A stretch of DNA of 64,000 nucleotides from Glandiceps talaboti (GCF_964340395.1 NC_135567.1:20002806-20066805); one strand, 5' to 3'; shown: positions 1 to 12,700, counted from the stretch's first letter. The notes: generated from the letters alone by a model not told the origin. Made by a program: numbers and translations.

Positions 1-207
1 TCTATAAACACTTACCTTTATCACTAGATTATTATCTTGACATTGTCATGTACTGAGTTTAGATCTGTGTGTTCTATAAACACTTACCTTTATCACTAGA
101 TTATTATCTTGACATTGTCATGTACTGAGTTCAGATCTGTGTGTTCTATAAACACTTACCTTTATCACTAGATTATTATCTTGACATTGTCACGTACTGA
201 GTTTAGA
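1..207. repeat. 72-bp tandem repeat, about 2.9 copies
   Basis: Three nearly identical monomers begin at 1, 73 and 145; the third is cut off near 207. Each monomer contains, on the minus strand, a good consensus splice donor (AAAG followed by GTAAGTG), so three donor-like sites are repeated at 72-bp spacing. No open frame with an acceptor leads into them, so I call a repeat and not exons. It lies in the intron downstream of the last visible exon of gene A. Confidence 0.9.
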
Positions 208-612
208 GACAGCCATTTTTAGGAAGGTTCACAGTTTTTATATTTCAGTTATCAGATAGTTACCCAGTATCTCTTCCTGTATAATTCAATGGAGTGTGCA
301 CGCATTGAACCTCTGCAATAATTTTCCATATCACACCATGGCACACTTTGCCCAAATATGGCAAGGTTACGGTTGTCGATATTCATTCGCTCGGTGATTC
401 AGATTTGATCTTTTTGATTTTGAGCATATTGTGATAGGATAATATAGAGTATTATTTCATGGATTCGTTGAGTGTGCTCTGTATTGGATTACATTGTAAT
501 TGTGAGTGATACTGGGTATTTGACGGTAAATTATATTAAATCATTGTTATTATGACAGTTTTACCTTTATTGCTGTAGCTCCTTGTTAGATTTCTAACCT
601 CCTAATACTTAC
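208..612. other. Intron of gene A, no feature seen
   Basis: This is AT-rich sequence between the 72-bp repeat and the donor of the 613-1188 exon. It has no open frame of note, no splice-bounded exon and no repeat that I recognise. Confidence 0.6.
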
Positions 613-1188
613 CATGATTAACACGATCAAGCTGAGCAGTGATTTCTCTGATATATTGATCCCTGCTTGACAACTTCTCTTTCAGCAATGTTATTGTGTC
701 AGTGGGTTCAGCAGCTTGTTGTGTCAGCTTTGCCTTCTCCTCTATCAGTTTATCAGCAATCTCCTTTCCCTTCCTAACATCCTGTCTGGCATAGACCCAT
801 TTTAGAACAATGGAATGTTCATCTTTGTCAGTCTTCTCAATTTCTGATTTTAGAGTTTGTTTCAGTGTTTTCATTTCACTGTTCATGTTAGACTGCATAT
901 TAGTTTCCAACCGTGCAATGATTCCATCTTCCTTTAGTCTATCTAACCTATCCATTACCAGCTGGATATCCAGATCTTTCTGAAACTTTCTTGTCACATC
1001 AATGATTTCCATACCCTCTAGTGTTTGTACTAATTCCGGTATCCCTGGCATCACATCTTCTACTGGGATCAAATTGAGTTCATCCAGGACTCTGCAATGA
1101 ATTGGTTTACTGTGTTGGACACGATGGAGGTCACGCAGTGATGAGAAACTGTGACGACGTTGTATCTTGGCAACTGGTTCTGTTTGTT
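613..1188 (-). CDS. Gene A exon 8: RRHSF linker and coiled coil
   Basis: This is a 576-nt phase 1-1 exon (192 codons). The acceptor TTTGTTTCAG lies just above 1188 and the donor ATG/GTAAGT just below 613. The N-terminal third is a linker with a basic serine motif (RRHSFSS, a possible basophilic-kinase site). From about residue 70 onward it is charged, heptad-like sequence predicted to form a long coiled coil. It is homologous to gene B's 47969-48388 exon, with matching spacing of DE..L..Y..Q.VR..KE..D...K. In gene B the next exon encodes an NHL propeller, so gene A probably continues to one beyond the left edge. The function of this segment, perhaps oligomerisation, is inferred. Confidence 0.75.
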
Positions 1189-1351
1189 CTGAAACAAACA
1201 GACAAAAAAAATCAAATGTGCAAAAAAAAATACCGATAAATTCTTTGTAGTTCAAGACATGTGTAATTAGGGAAATTGTATAACAGTAACAAATACATTT
1301 TTGCACAGATATTATTGAAAATGATTATTAAAATGAAATACCATTTGGCTT

Positions 1352-1422
1352 AAAGTACTGAGGAATCTATTTATATAGAAACTTCATTATATATATATAT
1401 CACTTAGATTCCTCAGTACTTT
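1352..1422. repeat. Short foldback element with TA core
   Basis: The 17-bp arms (1352-1368 and 1406-1422) are perfect inverted repeats of AAAGTACTGAGGAATCT, separated by an AT-rich core with a short (TA)n. It lies between the full exon 8 and its truncated copy. The same arms recur at 1798-1814 and 2214-2230, where the core has grown and taken in a second hairpin. Confidence 0.85.
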
Positions 1423-1433
1423 ATGCTCTTAAC

Positions 1434-1633
1434 TCTTGTAATATCAATGATCTCCATACCCTCCAATGTTTGTACTAATTTTGGTATCCCTGGCATGGCA
1501 TCTTCTGCTGGGATGAAATTGAGTTCATCCAGGACTCTGGAATGAATTGGTTTACTGTGTTGGACAGGATGGAGGTCACGCAGTGATGAGAAACTGTGAC
1601 GACGTTGTATCTTGGCAACTGGTTCTGGTTGTT
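1434..1633 (-). pseudogene. Truncated copy of exon 8 (copy 2)
   Basis: This segment repeats the first 200 nt of the 613-1188 exon, including the intact TTTGTTTCAG acceptor and the RRHSFSS segment. Homology stops abruptly after the codons for ITR. The frame then runs a few codons into TGA at about 1413. The only donor-like site at the break (AGA/GTTAAG) is weak and in the wrong phase. If spliced in after the TRADD-N-like exon, it would end the protein before the coiled coil. I take it as a partial tandem exon duplication. An alternative terminal exon is possible but unproven. Confidence 0.7.
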
Positions 1634-1797
1634 CTGAAACAAACAAATGAAAAAAATCAAATGTGCAAAAAAATACCAATAAATTCCTTGTAGTTCAAGA
1701 CATGCGTAACTAGGGAAATTGTATAACAGTAACAAATATATTTTTGCACAGATATTATTGTAAAAGATTATTAAAATGAAATCATATCATTTAGCTT

Positions 1798-2230
<433 letters not shown>

Positions 2231-2241
2231 TATCTCTTAAC

Positions 2242-2440
2242 TCTTGTAACATCAATGATCTCCATACCCTCCAATGTTTGTACTAATTTTGGTATCAGTG
2301 GCATGGCATCTTCTGCTGGGATCAGATTGAGTTCATCCAGGACTCTGCAATGAATTGGTTTACTGCGTTGGACACGATGTAGGTCACGCAGTGATGAGAA
2401 ACTGTGACGACGTTGTATCTTGGCAACTGGTTCTGGTTGT
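2242..2440 (-). pseudogene. Truncated copy of exon 8 (copy 3), acceptor lost
   Basis: This is a third copy of the first 200 nt of exon 8, truncated at exactly the same base as copy 2. It shares copy 2's flank, so copies 2 and 3 derive from one another. The acceptor region reads TTTGTTTCAACAACC: two bases were deleted and the AG is gone, so the original splice site is destroyed. It is most likely non-functional. Confidence 0.7.
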
Positions 2441-2703
2441 TGAAACAAACAGATGAAAAAAATCAAATGTGCAAAAAAATAACCGATAAATTCTTTGTAG
2501 TTCAAGACATGGTGAAATGCATTTTTGCAAGCCCCTACATGATTTCAAGGCTCCCTTCTCAGCACTAACTACCACCTACACATAGCTCACTAGCAATGTA
2601 CATGTACATTTGTATGGTAACCTTGAATTTCAAGGTACATTTTTAAAATGACACGTACTGGCAGACAATAGCCTGTGTTTTAGAGTTACACATATTTTAG
2701 TAC

Positions 2704-3072
2704 CTGGTAACTCATCCTTACAAGTTAGATACTCCTTGTAATCTATCCTTGTGTCCAGTGATATGTAGGTGAAACCAATGTCGTCCAAATCTGCCTCAAT
2801 AATCAACGTTGTCTCCACCATTTCACTTAGACGTTTACTTCCATACTCCTCCATCAAACAGTCCAGAGCCTCACGTGACTGACATTCCATAACATAGCAT
2901 CCGTTGCCATGGTGTCTATGTTTAACAGCCAAGCCTGGGTGAATCTCACCTAACTTTCTAGGTAAGGTTGTATTTTGTCGTAGTATCTTACAAAACTCAT
3001 CATCTACGTCACTGACTGTATTCCCTTTCAATGGTATGCAGCTATTGATTTCTATCTTTACAGTGATTTCAC
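2704..3072 (-). CDS. Gene A exon 7: second TRADD-N-like domain
   Basis: This is a 369-nt phase 1-1 exon (123 codons) with acceptor CTCTTTAG above 3072 and donor CCAG/GTACTA below 2704. The protein shows strand (ITVKIEI), a helix around DDEFCKIL, strand (GCYVMECQS), an amphipathic helix (EALDCLMEEYGSKRLSEMVE) and a final strand near FTYISLD. This resembles the alpha/beta layout of TRADD N-terminal domains: a short strand ending in a polar loop, a helix with an aromatic plus SG/SK-x-L turn, then an edge strand. The assignment rests on pattern only and needs a profile search. The copy in gene B (53461-53829) has the same length and is nearly identical. Confidence 0.7.
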
Positions 3073-3175
3073 CTAAAGAGATTAAAACACTTTTAGTTAA
3101 TACAGTGTTATGGATTTCAGTCAACTTTGTACAACTTAATAATTTACAATAATGTGAAAACAGTAACCATCTCTC

Positions 3176-3705
3176 ATTGTTATTATTAAACTCTGACATC
3201 ATGAAGAGTCTTGATTATTACACCAATCACATCCAAGTAGTCATAGAAACATCTTCAACACCAACAGGAAATACACATAATATACATTAGTCGTTCGACA
3301 TCACTACAACCCATGTCTACATCATTGTTCTGGGCACCTTGAAATATGAGTCAAAACATTCCAAATTGCCATTGCTTTTCACAATTCGTCATAAATTAAC
3401 GTTGAGGAAGTATTAATATTTTATTCCCAAAGTGTTTTCTTCAATCAGCCGGAAAATATTCACGACGGAAGTGTTTATTTATATATTGACTTGTAGTGAC
3501 CAGGCCCCTTAGGTTACTCAGATTTTCCTACTTGAACCTCAGATTACTGTAAAAATCTAGATATGCAACGACTATTGTTTAAATGTGATAAAATCACCGG
3601 ATTAAGAGATCATTAATTGCCTCGCTCCATGCTCACATTGTCCTAGATTTTATTGAACTTTCTCCGAAATTTGCTGATTGTCTACTTTTTGTCATTTCCG
3701 AGTGT
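3176..3705. mobile_element. Insertion in gene A intron 6, dispersed repeat
   Basis: Gene A and gene B introns align on either side, but gene B runs straight from about 53935 into the sequence found at 3706 in gene A. Gene A therefore carries about 530 extra bases here. The insert is diverged from but recognisably similar to 24440-24850 (shared blocks near CAACCCATGT, ATGAGTCAAA and AGGCCCCT.AGG). No ORF or clear terminal repeat is seen, so this is a non-autonomous dispersed element of unknown class. Confidence 0.55.
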
Positions 3706-4235
3706 GCTCTGGGTATCCTTCAGATATATTCAAGACAACACCATTAGTTAGCTGATGTTTCAGGGAAAGCATTGACACAAACATCAGAGTTTTGAAATTT
3801 ATAATATTTTATGTAAGTTACTGCTGTTTGAATATTCCTCTGTTCTTGTCTTCGATTTTATGAATTTATAATGAGCAGTTTGAAGCTAATATTTCAGTAC
3901 AACCGGGTGATGTAGTAAACAATGGAAATAAAAATTGAATTTCTCGGAGCATGATCTCTCAAGACATAGTTATTGTATTTTGGAAGAATGATTCAATCAT
4001 TTGTGAATTTGTGTTTGAAGTTAAGATGATATCCATAGTTGATGTTATAGGTAAGTTCGAATCTAGGTAGCATTTAGACCAGCAGAGTTCATTACAGAAT
4101 CAAGCCATTAGCTAAGGAAGTGGGGTTTCTTATCTTTCTTATCACTGAATAATGTTTGTTGGCAATATTTACAAATGTGATAAAGCACTATTACTCAGCT
4201 CATTAAGTGCTAATAAATCAAGTTTGATAACTTAC

Positions 4236-4337
4236 ATGGTTTTCTTCTTTGCTCTTGTCCACGTGCATCATTGTCTAATGTGATGTCATCAGATAAATCT
4301 TGTGACGTCATTTTCCCACTCTCAGGTGTATCTACCT
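4236..4337 (-). CDS. Gene A exon 6: short acidic linker
   Basis: This is a 102-nt phase 1-1 exon (34 codons) with acceptor ACTTGCAG above 4337 and donor CCAT/GTAAGT below 4236. It encodes a polar segment (SQDLSDDITLDND then QEQRRK) between the GT-like and TRADD-N-like modules. It is too short for a domain and probably a flexible hinge. The length and sequence are conserved in gene B (54468-54569), which supports it as a real exon. Confidence 0.7.
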
Positions 4338-4955
4338 CTGCAAGTAAGTCAAAAAGATTTTTCTTTGAAAATCACAAGATATATGTAATAAAGTAAAAAC
4401 TGTTTTCATATGTGTCACGTGTCAATGTTTTAGTTTGGAGCTGCAATAGTATTACAGTCATGTCACTGGATACATTGCAATATACAAAATGTGAACGAGT
4501 TATATAATATTAACATTATTCACAATTTAAGAACTGGTTGGTATCTAAAATATCATTCTGGTTCATATGTATCACATGTCAGAGTTTTAGTTTGAAGCTG
4601 TAATTTGATCTGACTGGACACATTGCAATATACAAATCACATGAACGAATTATCTAATATTGTTATCTTTCACACTATAGAATTAGTGGTGTGTATCTAA
4701 AATTACATTCAGGGAGAGAAGTGCTCATGAATTAATATTAAAATATTAACTTAATGAAACCTTCCTCTTCATCGATATTTTGATATGTACAACCCTTACG
4801 AAGGTCTAGGGTTGCATCTACCCAATAAAACAAGCCAATATATTATAAAAACTGTATCACTAACTTTACACATGAAATTGATTATAGCTGTAACTGTCAA
4901 TTATGTTTATTTTTTCTCCTGCATTAGCAGTGCTTAGATTTGTAGATTTATTTAC

Positions 4956-6203
4956 CAATGTTTGATGTATCCTGGTAGTCTTGCAGCTCAGTAGTAACTA
5001 ACTCTATGAAATCTTTATTAACATCTTTTAATCTCTGCTCCACTATTTGCTGCACAGTAAACCTTACTTCTTTGGCTCGTCTCAAGGCAAGCTTGTATTT
5101 CCTGCAGATATGGAAAATCCTTTCCTGTAAGTCGTGTGGTCCTTCAATCATGTCAACAACGAGTCGGTAAGAGTAGAGCCCCATGTGTTGTGTCACTAGT
5201 GTATGGCTAGGCGTACCACAAGCCATAATGACAGGTATTTCTGCACACATGGCAGCTAGTGTGAAATTTACATAGTTCAGTTTAGATGGTGGTATGAGAA
5301 CAAGATGTGATGAACTCAATTCTCTCTCAATATGTTCGGTTGTTGACATCTGACCAGGTACTATCTTCAGTTTTGAATGTGGTTGAAGCCGAGCTATGAG
5401 ACCTGGCTCATCACCAGCAGGTACACCAAGGATTCTCCATGTCGTAATCTTTTCTGCTGTCACAAAGTTTTTTTCTGCGACCCAGTTCATGGCACGTACA
5501 AGAATGGAGTCACTTTTAAGGTTCTCGACTTCATTTGGGTCAAGTAACGACAGTATGTTGAACTCCTTTGCTGTCGACTTTGGGTTTAATGTGGGTAAGT
5601 TGTAGAACTTCTCATCTGGTATAGGTGACAATTCAAAGTGCTTCATGTCAGGATGAGGTGGTTTGTATATTGCTCGGAAACCCTGGAATGAATCGGACCC
5701 GATAGAAAATACCGCATTGGACTTCTTAACTTCATCTCGTAATTTTTTCCATCTGATCTGTAGTTCTTTACTCTGACAGCCAGCGGTGATAGGTGTTATT
5801 GCATCTGGGTGAAGCAAATTAATCATAAACAGTGACGACCATGGGAACAGATCACTGTGGATCTTCAATGCTGCATTACACCTTAGTATTGACACTCCGA
5901 ATACAAAGCGCACGTCTTCAACATCTTTCAAATTTGGAAAGTAATGTTCATGATCTACCAGCCAGCCTGTATTAGGTGTTTTGTATGCATAACGACCCAT
6001 CGGTGTTGGATATATTAGTTTTACTCCAAGTTTTCGTGCAGATTCGCGATCGCGTTTATTCCCATTTAAGACTGTCGCATGAACTGTCATTCCCATCTCC
6101 TGAAGTAGTCGTACAAGAAGGTAAATACCACCAGTCGAATCTCCCTCAAATTGTGATCCCAACTTTTCACAAACAATCAGAGCTGTGGGAGACATTTTGT
6201 ATC
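4956..6203 (-). CDS. Gene A exon 5: GT-B/GT4-like glycosyltransferase domain
   Basis: This is a 1248-nt phase 1-1 exon (416 codons), acceptor ATATTGCAG and donor CATTG/GTAAAT. A complete GT-B-type domain sits in one exon. The N-terminal Rossmann half has the glycine loop GDSTGGIYLLVRLLQEMG and strand TVHATVL. A linker follows, then a C-terminal Rossmann half with LGVPAGDEPGL and HLVLIPPSKLNYVNFTLAAM followed by PVIMACG. The second block corresponds to the donor-nucleotide E-x7-E region of GT4 enzymes, but the two acidic positions appear to be N and A, so catalysis may be lost. The first Met is internal to the exon, so this is not a stand-alone gene. It is about 93% identical to the gene B copy. 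Confidence 0.78.
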
Positions 6204-6593
6204 CTGCAATATAAGGAGGTGATCAAAATAATAACTAATTTTTTTATTTCAAGTTTAATCATAAAGTATGAATGTTTAGAAAGTAGAAAACTCAGTAATT
6301 TTGATATTTATGAGATTTAGTTATGAGGGTTAATATTGTAGCCATGGTTACTTTTATTGACTATCTGGTTACATTTCTCGGCAATATGTTACAAACCAAC
6401 CTAATAATATGTGAACCTGAAATTAAACTCAACATTTACAAAATCGTTTTAAATTATGTCTGCTGTTGGCTTATGCAACGTTCTTTGGCATGCCCATTAT
6501 ATAAACACTATAGAACCAGAATCCATATAATGAGTGGCAGGGGTTGTGTATGTACTTGTCTAGTGTGATGTTGGTAATACAACTAATGCTTAC

Positions 6594-7295
6594 CAAGTAG
6601 TATCTTTCTCAGCCTCTCATATTGTCTGGCATTTATCCTGAGCACCATCCTAACTTCATATCCTGCTTCAGCAGCTTTGGCTTTCATTTCTGGTGTGATC
6701 AGAATGTCAGACAGAATCTGTTGTACAGCACCAGTCTGGTGTCTCTGCCAGAAATAATCTAGATCATCGGGTGAAAGAAAACTGAGATAAAAGAGGAGAG
6801 AACCGTCTTCTATGCCATCAAGGGTTGCTTTGTATTGTTTGTATGCTTTTCCCAGTTGTTGCATCTTATCAGGATCACTTCCGTCCATGATAGCTTGCTG
6901 TTGACGATAAAATATCGCCGTAATTTTATCTATGGTCTCCTCTTTCACTTTCTCAATACGTTTTTGAGTTTCTAGTTTCCTTTTTTGTTTGTCATTGTAC
7001 AGCTTTTCTTGCTCCACTTCCAACTTCCTTTTCTGGTCCCTAAGTTTTTCCTCCTCCATTTTAAGATTCTCTTCTTCCTCAGGATGTTTTTGCTTCCTGT
7101 ACTCCATCCTAGGTTGGCCATCTTGTGTTTCCTCCCCATAGTATTGCATTAATAGGGAGATATGTTCATTTTCAAGTATCGCTATCTTCTGTTTAATAGT
7201 CTTGATCCTTTGTTGAATGTGTACTTCTTCTTCTTCTTCTTCCTTGGCATCCATTTTAAGTTCAACCAATTGTACACCCACTTCTGCCATCAAAG
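6594..7295 (-). CDS. Gene A exon 4: coiled coil plus first TRADD-N-like domain
   Basis: This is a 702-nt phase 1-1 exon (234 codons), acceptor ATACTTACAG and donor CTTG/GTAAGC. Residues of about 15-150 are strongly charged (EEEEEE, KLEVEQEKL, KRKLETQKRIEKVKEE), a coiled coil. The last 80 residues form a compact block: GSLLFYLSFLSPDDLDYFW, then a TGAVQQILSDIL helix, GYEVRMVLRIN strand and a final YERLRKIL helix. This is the best match in the window to a TRADD-N-like fold. The gene B copy keeps the C-terminal block but has a coiled coil 78 residues longer. Confidence 0.72.
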
Positions 7296-7544
7296 CTGTA
7301 AGTATATTTTCATACAATTATTAAAAAGTCACAAAGCATGCTTTGTTAGCTTATTATGTAACATTCAACATCTAACGTGATATTTATATAATACTTATTT
7401 ATATAAAACTTTTCAGGTAAACCTCATGTCACTATAATAAACAATTATACATATACATGTATAATATATTCCATGAGGATGAATAAATGTCCCCACCCTT
7501 TCAGATGAGTACAGTTTTATGGTTCATTCCCTTCACAACCATCT

Positions 7545-8010
7545 AGATCAAGGCAAAACTCTATAAAGCACTGGTAAGAGCTCAACTTGATTATGGAGAC
7601 AGTATATGGTATCCGACAACAAAAGGATCAAAAAGCAAACGAAAATGTACAGAGAGTACTTGCTGTATCAGTGATCTACACCATTTATCCTATGAGGAAA
7701 GGTTATTGGTGCTTAATTTGCCAACTCTGGAATATAGAAGACGGAGGGGGAGATATGACACAAATAAAATAAAGCATAATTTATGTGACACTGATCACTC
7801 TGTACACTTCGAGATTTTAACATCTAGAACAAGAGGTCATAAGTGAAAGTTATTGAAACCACAATGCCACAGATCAGTGCGCCTACAGGCATTCTCTATT
7901 CACGTTGTTAACGACTTTACTTTACTCCCTGAATACATCGTAGACAGTGATAGCGTAAATTCATTCAAGTCAAGTCTGAATAACTCTGGTCACACTATCG
8001 ATTTGACATG
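7545..8010 (+). mobile_element. CR1/L2-type LINE fragment, 3' end of reverse transcriptase
   Basis: Across shifting frames the plus strand shows the end of a non-LTR retrotransposon RT: a thumb motif like LYKALVRAQLDYG, then YEERLLVLNLPTLEYRRRRGDM, then a distal region with the V(V)ND...P and SVNSFKSSL motifs. These are typical of CR1/L2-clade ORF2 C-termini. Stops and frameshifts show it is dead. It is inserted in intron 3 of gene A, antisense to the gene, and has no counterpart in gene B. Confidence 0.8.
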
Positions 8011-8379
8011 TCTACCATTTATTAACAGAACACTGACTCTGTTTTTGAGGATAATCTGCCATCGCTAGACACTATTTAGTAATTTTTTTATATTATAATA
8101 TTTGACCTTATTGGTGGGGACAATAAGAAATATTGGGCTTATTCATTTCCCCAAAGATTCCTGAAATCATATTGTTTTCATGAACACATCTCCCTCACTT
8201 ACTCTTAATGCCCCCTGCCATGAGAGCTGTTCATTCCCATAGTCAGTGTGTATATGAAATTCAACTAGTTAAAAACCATGGCATATACCATCCCCGGCAG
8301 TAGTCTTTTTACAAGTGGAGTAATGGTCAGACCTCTGAATATGAATATCTGTTGAATTTATTATTACATAACATAGTTT

Positions 8380-8384
8380 GTCGG

Positions 8385-8417
<33 letters not shown>
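8380..8417. repeat. (TA)n microsatellite
   Basis: This is a short run of TA dinucleotides in intron 3 of gene A, just before a half-unit of the 46-bp satellite at 8431. Confidence 0.85.
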
Positions 8418-8419
<2 letters not shown>

Positions 8420-8430
8420 CTTCCTTTTTG

Positions 8431-8756
8431 GTCTAGGTATGACATTCCATTTATTGATTCTTGTCAAAGATACACAACCACATTACAGTTGGTCTTCTAC
8501 CACTCACCAATACGAACCTTGTAGAATTATTATCCTTGTAGGTTGTGCGCATTTTATTGTAAATTCAAATAAAAAGTTATTAAGTTTAGCACAGTTAGGC
8601 AGGTGAGAGTACTACATAGTTCGGCAGCTTTCATCTATTTGTAACAGAACTGCTGTAGTTAGGCAATTTTCTACTCAAGCTTCACATGGTAGAGTATATT
8701 TATTCAAGGTATTCCCTTGTCTTCCTTTCCTATATGACAACCTGTATAATTGTCTA
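8431..8756. repeat. Split single unit of the 46-bp satellite
   Basis: GGTCTAGGTATGACA (from 8431) and TTCCTATATGACAACC (near 8724) are the two halves of one satellite unit, separated by about 280 bp of unrelated sequence. The position, on the 3' side of exon 3, corresponds to the single founder unit beside exon 3a in gene B. It looks like an old solitary unit disrupted by an insertion. Confidence 0.6.
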
Positions 8757-8794
8757 TGGTTCAGTTTAATAGCAAAATAAGTTTTTATTCTCAC

Positions 8795-9121
8795 CTTTAT
8801 GTCTTCTAGACTTTTCAGGTAATTTCTTTGTCATCCAAGGTCGCTGTGGTTTATTTTTGGCAGATGTTTTCCCCTTCTTGGACGATTGTTTTTTGTCACT
8901 CTGTACCCTTCCTTTCTTTTTATACATTGCTGCTCTTGTAGATGGTTGACCGGGTGCCTTGGCTAGGTTTACTCTATCGGGAGGTACCTGTGCTAGTGTT
9001 TCTTGTGATTGAACATCACTGACACTACACACTGGTTGAGGTGACATCTTTGACTGATTGTCATCTGACACAATCCGTTCATCTGTAGGCTGGCTCTCAA
9101 CATTTCCAGTCCTTGGATCTG
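8795..9121 (-). CDS. Gene A exon 3: basic, low-complexity linker
   Basis: This is a 327-nt phase 1-1 exon (109 codons), acceptor TTACTGGCAG (an alternative CAG three bases further in keeps frame) and donor AAAG/GTGAGA. The first half is Ser/Gln/Pro-rich (SPQPVCSVSDVQSQE). The second half is very Lys/Arg-rich (MYKKKGRVQSDKKQSSKKGK, RPWMTKK) and could act as a nuclear-localisation or membrane-binding segment, though that is inferred. No domain is recognised. Gene B has two tandem copies of this exon and gene A has one. Confidence 0.75.
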
Positions 9122-9169
9122 CTGCCAGTAAGAAAAAATCTTAGTATGATTACATAAAACAAGGTCAAG

Positions 9170-9262
9170 TCAGTCAGTTAGTCAGTCAGTCAGTCAGTCA
9201 GTCAGTCAGACAGTCTGTCTCTCTGTCTGTCTCTCTGTCTGTCTCTGACTGACAGCTGACTG
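9170..9262. repeat. (GTCA)/(GTCT) microsatellite
   Basis: CAGT repeats turn into CTGT repeats and back. The same kind of tract lies at the same place upstream of both gene B exon-3 copies (58955-59130 and 59857-59935), so it was duplicated together with the exon. Confidence 0.85.
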
Positions 9263-9702
9263 ACTGACAAACAATCTCTTTAAAATCTGATTTGGTGGAA
9301 GCAGCTAGATGTCTTTATTTACAACAATTTCCAAATGTTTTGTGTTTTTAGTTTATTCCACCTGCCCACATCTGACTATATGTGTAAAAAGAAAATCTTG
9401 TTTGAATGTCAAGGATCTTGAAAGATTTTTTCAACCAATCAGCACGCTTCTTTCAAAATCGTTCGGAGACGGCTCCATCGCGACGGATCGTGTCATCAAT
9501 GCAATTCTCAGTGTGTATTTGTTTGATGTCCAGACTGACCTGTTGACCGTTCACTATGATGGACATATATGACATGTGACACATTGATACTTGGTCTTAT
9601 TTCATGTTGTAGATACGATAGTAGAGTGAGTAAACTCTCTAATATCTTGAGATGTGTCGCCTGCCAAGTGGAGATCAATATATTAACAGCTAATCATAGG
9701 AT

Positions 9703-12700
9703 GGTAATAATTGGTCTAGGTATGACAATATTCCTATATGACAACCTGTATAATAATTGGTCTAGGTATGATAATATTCCTATATGACAACCTCTATAAT
9801 AATTGGTCTAGGTATGACAATATTCCTAAATGACAACCTCTATAATAATTGGTCTAGGTATGACAATATTCCTATATGACAACCTGTATAATAATTGGTC
9901 TAGGTATGACAATATTCCTATATGACAACCTCTATAATAATTGGTCTAGGTATGACAATATTCCTAAATGACAACCTCTATAATAATTGGTCTAAGTATG
10001 ACAATATTCCTATATGACAACCTGTATAATAATTGGTCTAGGTATGACAATATTCCTATATGACAACCTCTATAATAATTGGTCTAGGTATGACAATATT
10101 CCTATATGACAACCTCTATAATAATTGGTCTAGGTATGACAATATTCCTATATGACAACCTGTATAATAATTGGTCTAGGTATGACAATATTCCTATATG
10201 ACAACCTGTATAATAATTGGTCTAGGTATGACAATATTCCTATATGACAACCTCTATAATAATTGGTCTAGGTATGACAATATTCCTATATGACAACCTC
10301 TATAATAATTGGTCTAGGTATGACAATATTCCTATATGACAACCTCTATAATAATTGGTCTAGGTATGACAATATTCCTATATGACAACCTCTATAATAA
10401 TTGGTCTAGGTATGACAATATTCCTATATGACAACCTCTATAATAATTGGTCTAGGTATGACAATATTCCTATATGACAACCTCTATAATAATTGGTCTA
10501 GGTATGACAATATTCCTATATGACAACCTCTATAATAATTGGTCTAGGTTTGACAATATTCCTATATGACAACCTGTATAATAATTGGTCTAGGTATGAC
10601 AATATTCCTATATGACAACCTCTATAATAATTGGTCTAGGTTTGACAATATTCCTATATGACAACCTCTATAATAATTGGTCTAGGTATGACAATATTCC
10701 TATATGACAACCTCTATAATAATTGGTCTAGGTATGACAATATTCCTATATGACAACCTCTATAATAATTGGTCTAAGTATGACAATATTCCTATATGAC
10801 AACCTGTATAATAATTGGTCTAGGTATGACAATATTCCTATATGACAACCTGTATAATAATTGGTCTAGGTATGACAATATTCCTATATGACAACCTCTA
10901 TAATAATTGGTCTAGGTATGACAATATTCCTATATGACAACCTCTATAATAATTGGTCTAGGTATGACAATATTCCTATATGACAACCTCTATAATAATT
11001 GGTCTAGGTATGACAATATTCCTATATGACAACCTGTATAATAATTGGTCTAGGTATGACAATATTCCTATATGACAACCTGTATAATAATTGGTCTAGG
11101 TATGACAATATTCCTATATGACAACCTGTATAATAATTGGTCTAGGTATGACAATATTCCTATATGACAACCTCTATAATAATTGGTCTAGGTATGACAA
11201 TATTCCTATATGACAACCTCTATAATAATTGGTCTAGGTATGACAATATTCCTATATGACAACCTCTATAATAATTGGTCTAGGTATGACAATATTCCTA
11301 TATGACAACCTGTATAATAATTGGTCTAGGTATGACAATATTCCTATATGACAACCTCTATAATAATTGGTCTAGGTATGACAATATTCCTATATGACAA
11401 CCTCTATAATAATTGGTCTAGGTATGACAATATTCCTATATGACAACCTGTATAATAATTGGTCTAGGTATGACAATATTCCTATATGACAACCTCTATA
11501 ATAATTGGTCTAGGTATGACAATATTCCTATGTGACAACCTCTATAATAATTGGTCTAGGTATGACAATATTCCTATGTGACAACCTCTATAATAATTGG
11601 TCTAGGTATGACAATATTCCTATATGACAACCTGTATAATAATTGGTCTAGGTATGACAATATTCCTATATGACAACCTGTATAATAATTGGTCTAGGTA
11701 TGACAATATTCCTATATGACAACCTGTATAATAATTGGTCTAGGTATGACAATATTCCTATATGACAACCTCTATAATAATTGGTCTAGGTATGACAATA
11801 TTCCTATATGACAACCTGTATAATAATTGGTCTAGGTATGACAATATTCCTATATGACAACCTGTATAATAATTGGTCTAGGTATGACAATATTCCTATA
11901 TGACAACCTGTATAATAATTGGTCTAGGTATGACAATATTCCTATATGACAACCTGTATAATAATTGGTCTAGGTATGACAATATTCCTATATGACAACC
12001 TGTATAATAATTGGTCTAGGTATGACAATATTCCTATATGACAACCTCTATAATAATTGGTCTAGGTATGACAATATTCCTATATGACAACCTGTATAAT
12101 AATTGGTCTAGGTATGACAATATTCCTATATGACAACCTGTATAATAATTGGTCTAGGTATGACAATATTCCTATATGACAACCTCTATAATAATTGGTC
12201 TAGGTATGACAATATTCCTATATGACAACCTGTATAATAATTGGTCTAGGTATGACAATATTCCTATATGACAACTTCTATAATAATTGGTCTAGGTGTG
12301 ACAATATTCCTAAATGACAACCTGTATAATAATTGGTCTAGGTGTGACAATATTCCTATATGACAACCTGTATAATAATTGGTCTAGGTATGATAATATT
12401 CCTATATGACAATCTGTATAATAATTGGTCTAGGTATGACAATATTCCTATATGACAACCTGTATAATAATTGATCTAGGTATGACAATATTCCTATATG
12501 ACAACCTCTATAATAATTGGTCTAGGTATGACAATATTCCTATATGACAACCTATATAATAATTGATCTAGGTATGACAATATTCCTATATGACAACCTC
12601 TATAATAATTGGTCTAGGTATGACAATATTCCTATATGACAACCTGTATAATAATTGATCTAGGTATGACAATATTCCTATATGACAACCTCTATAATAA

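Noticed and set aside
4948-6195. The 415-codon GT frame as a stand-alone single-exon gene starting at its first Met
   Set aside because: The frame continues upstream to a phase-1 acceptor and downstream to a phase-1 donor in both paralogs, so it is an internal exon.
5396-6320. Plus-strand frames opposite the GT exon (also at 55193-55840)
   Set aside because: They are antisense shadows of the coding exon with no start or splice context.
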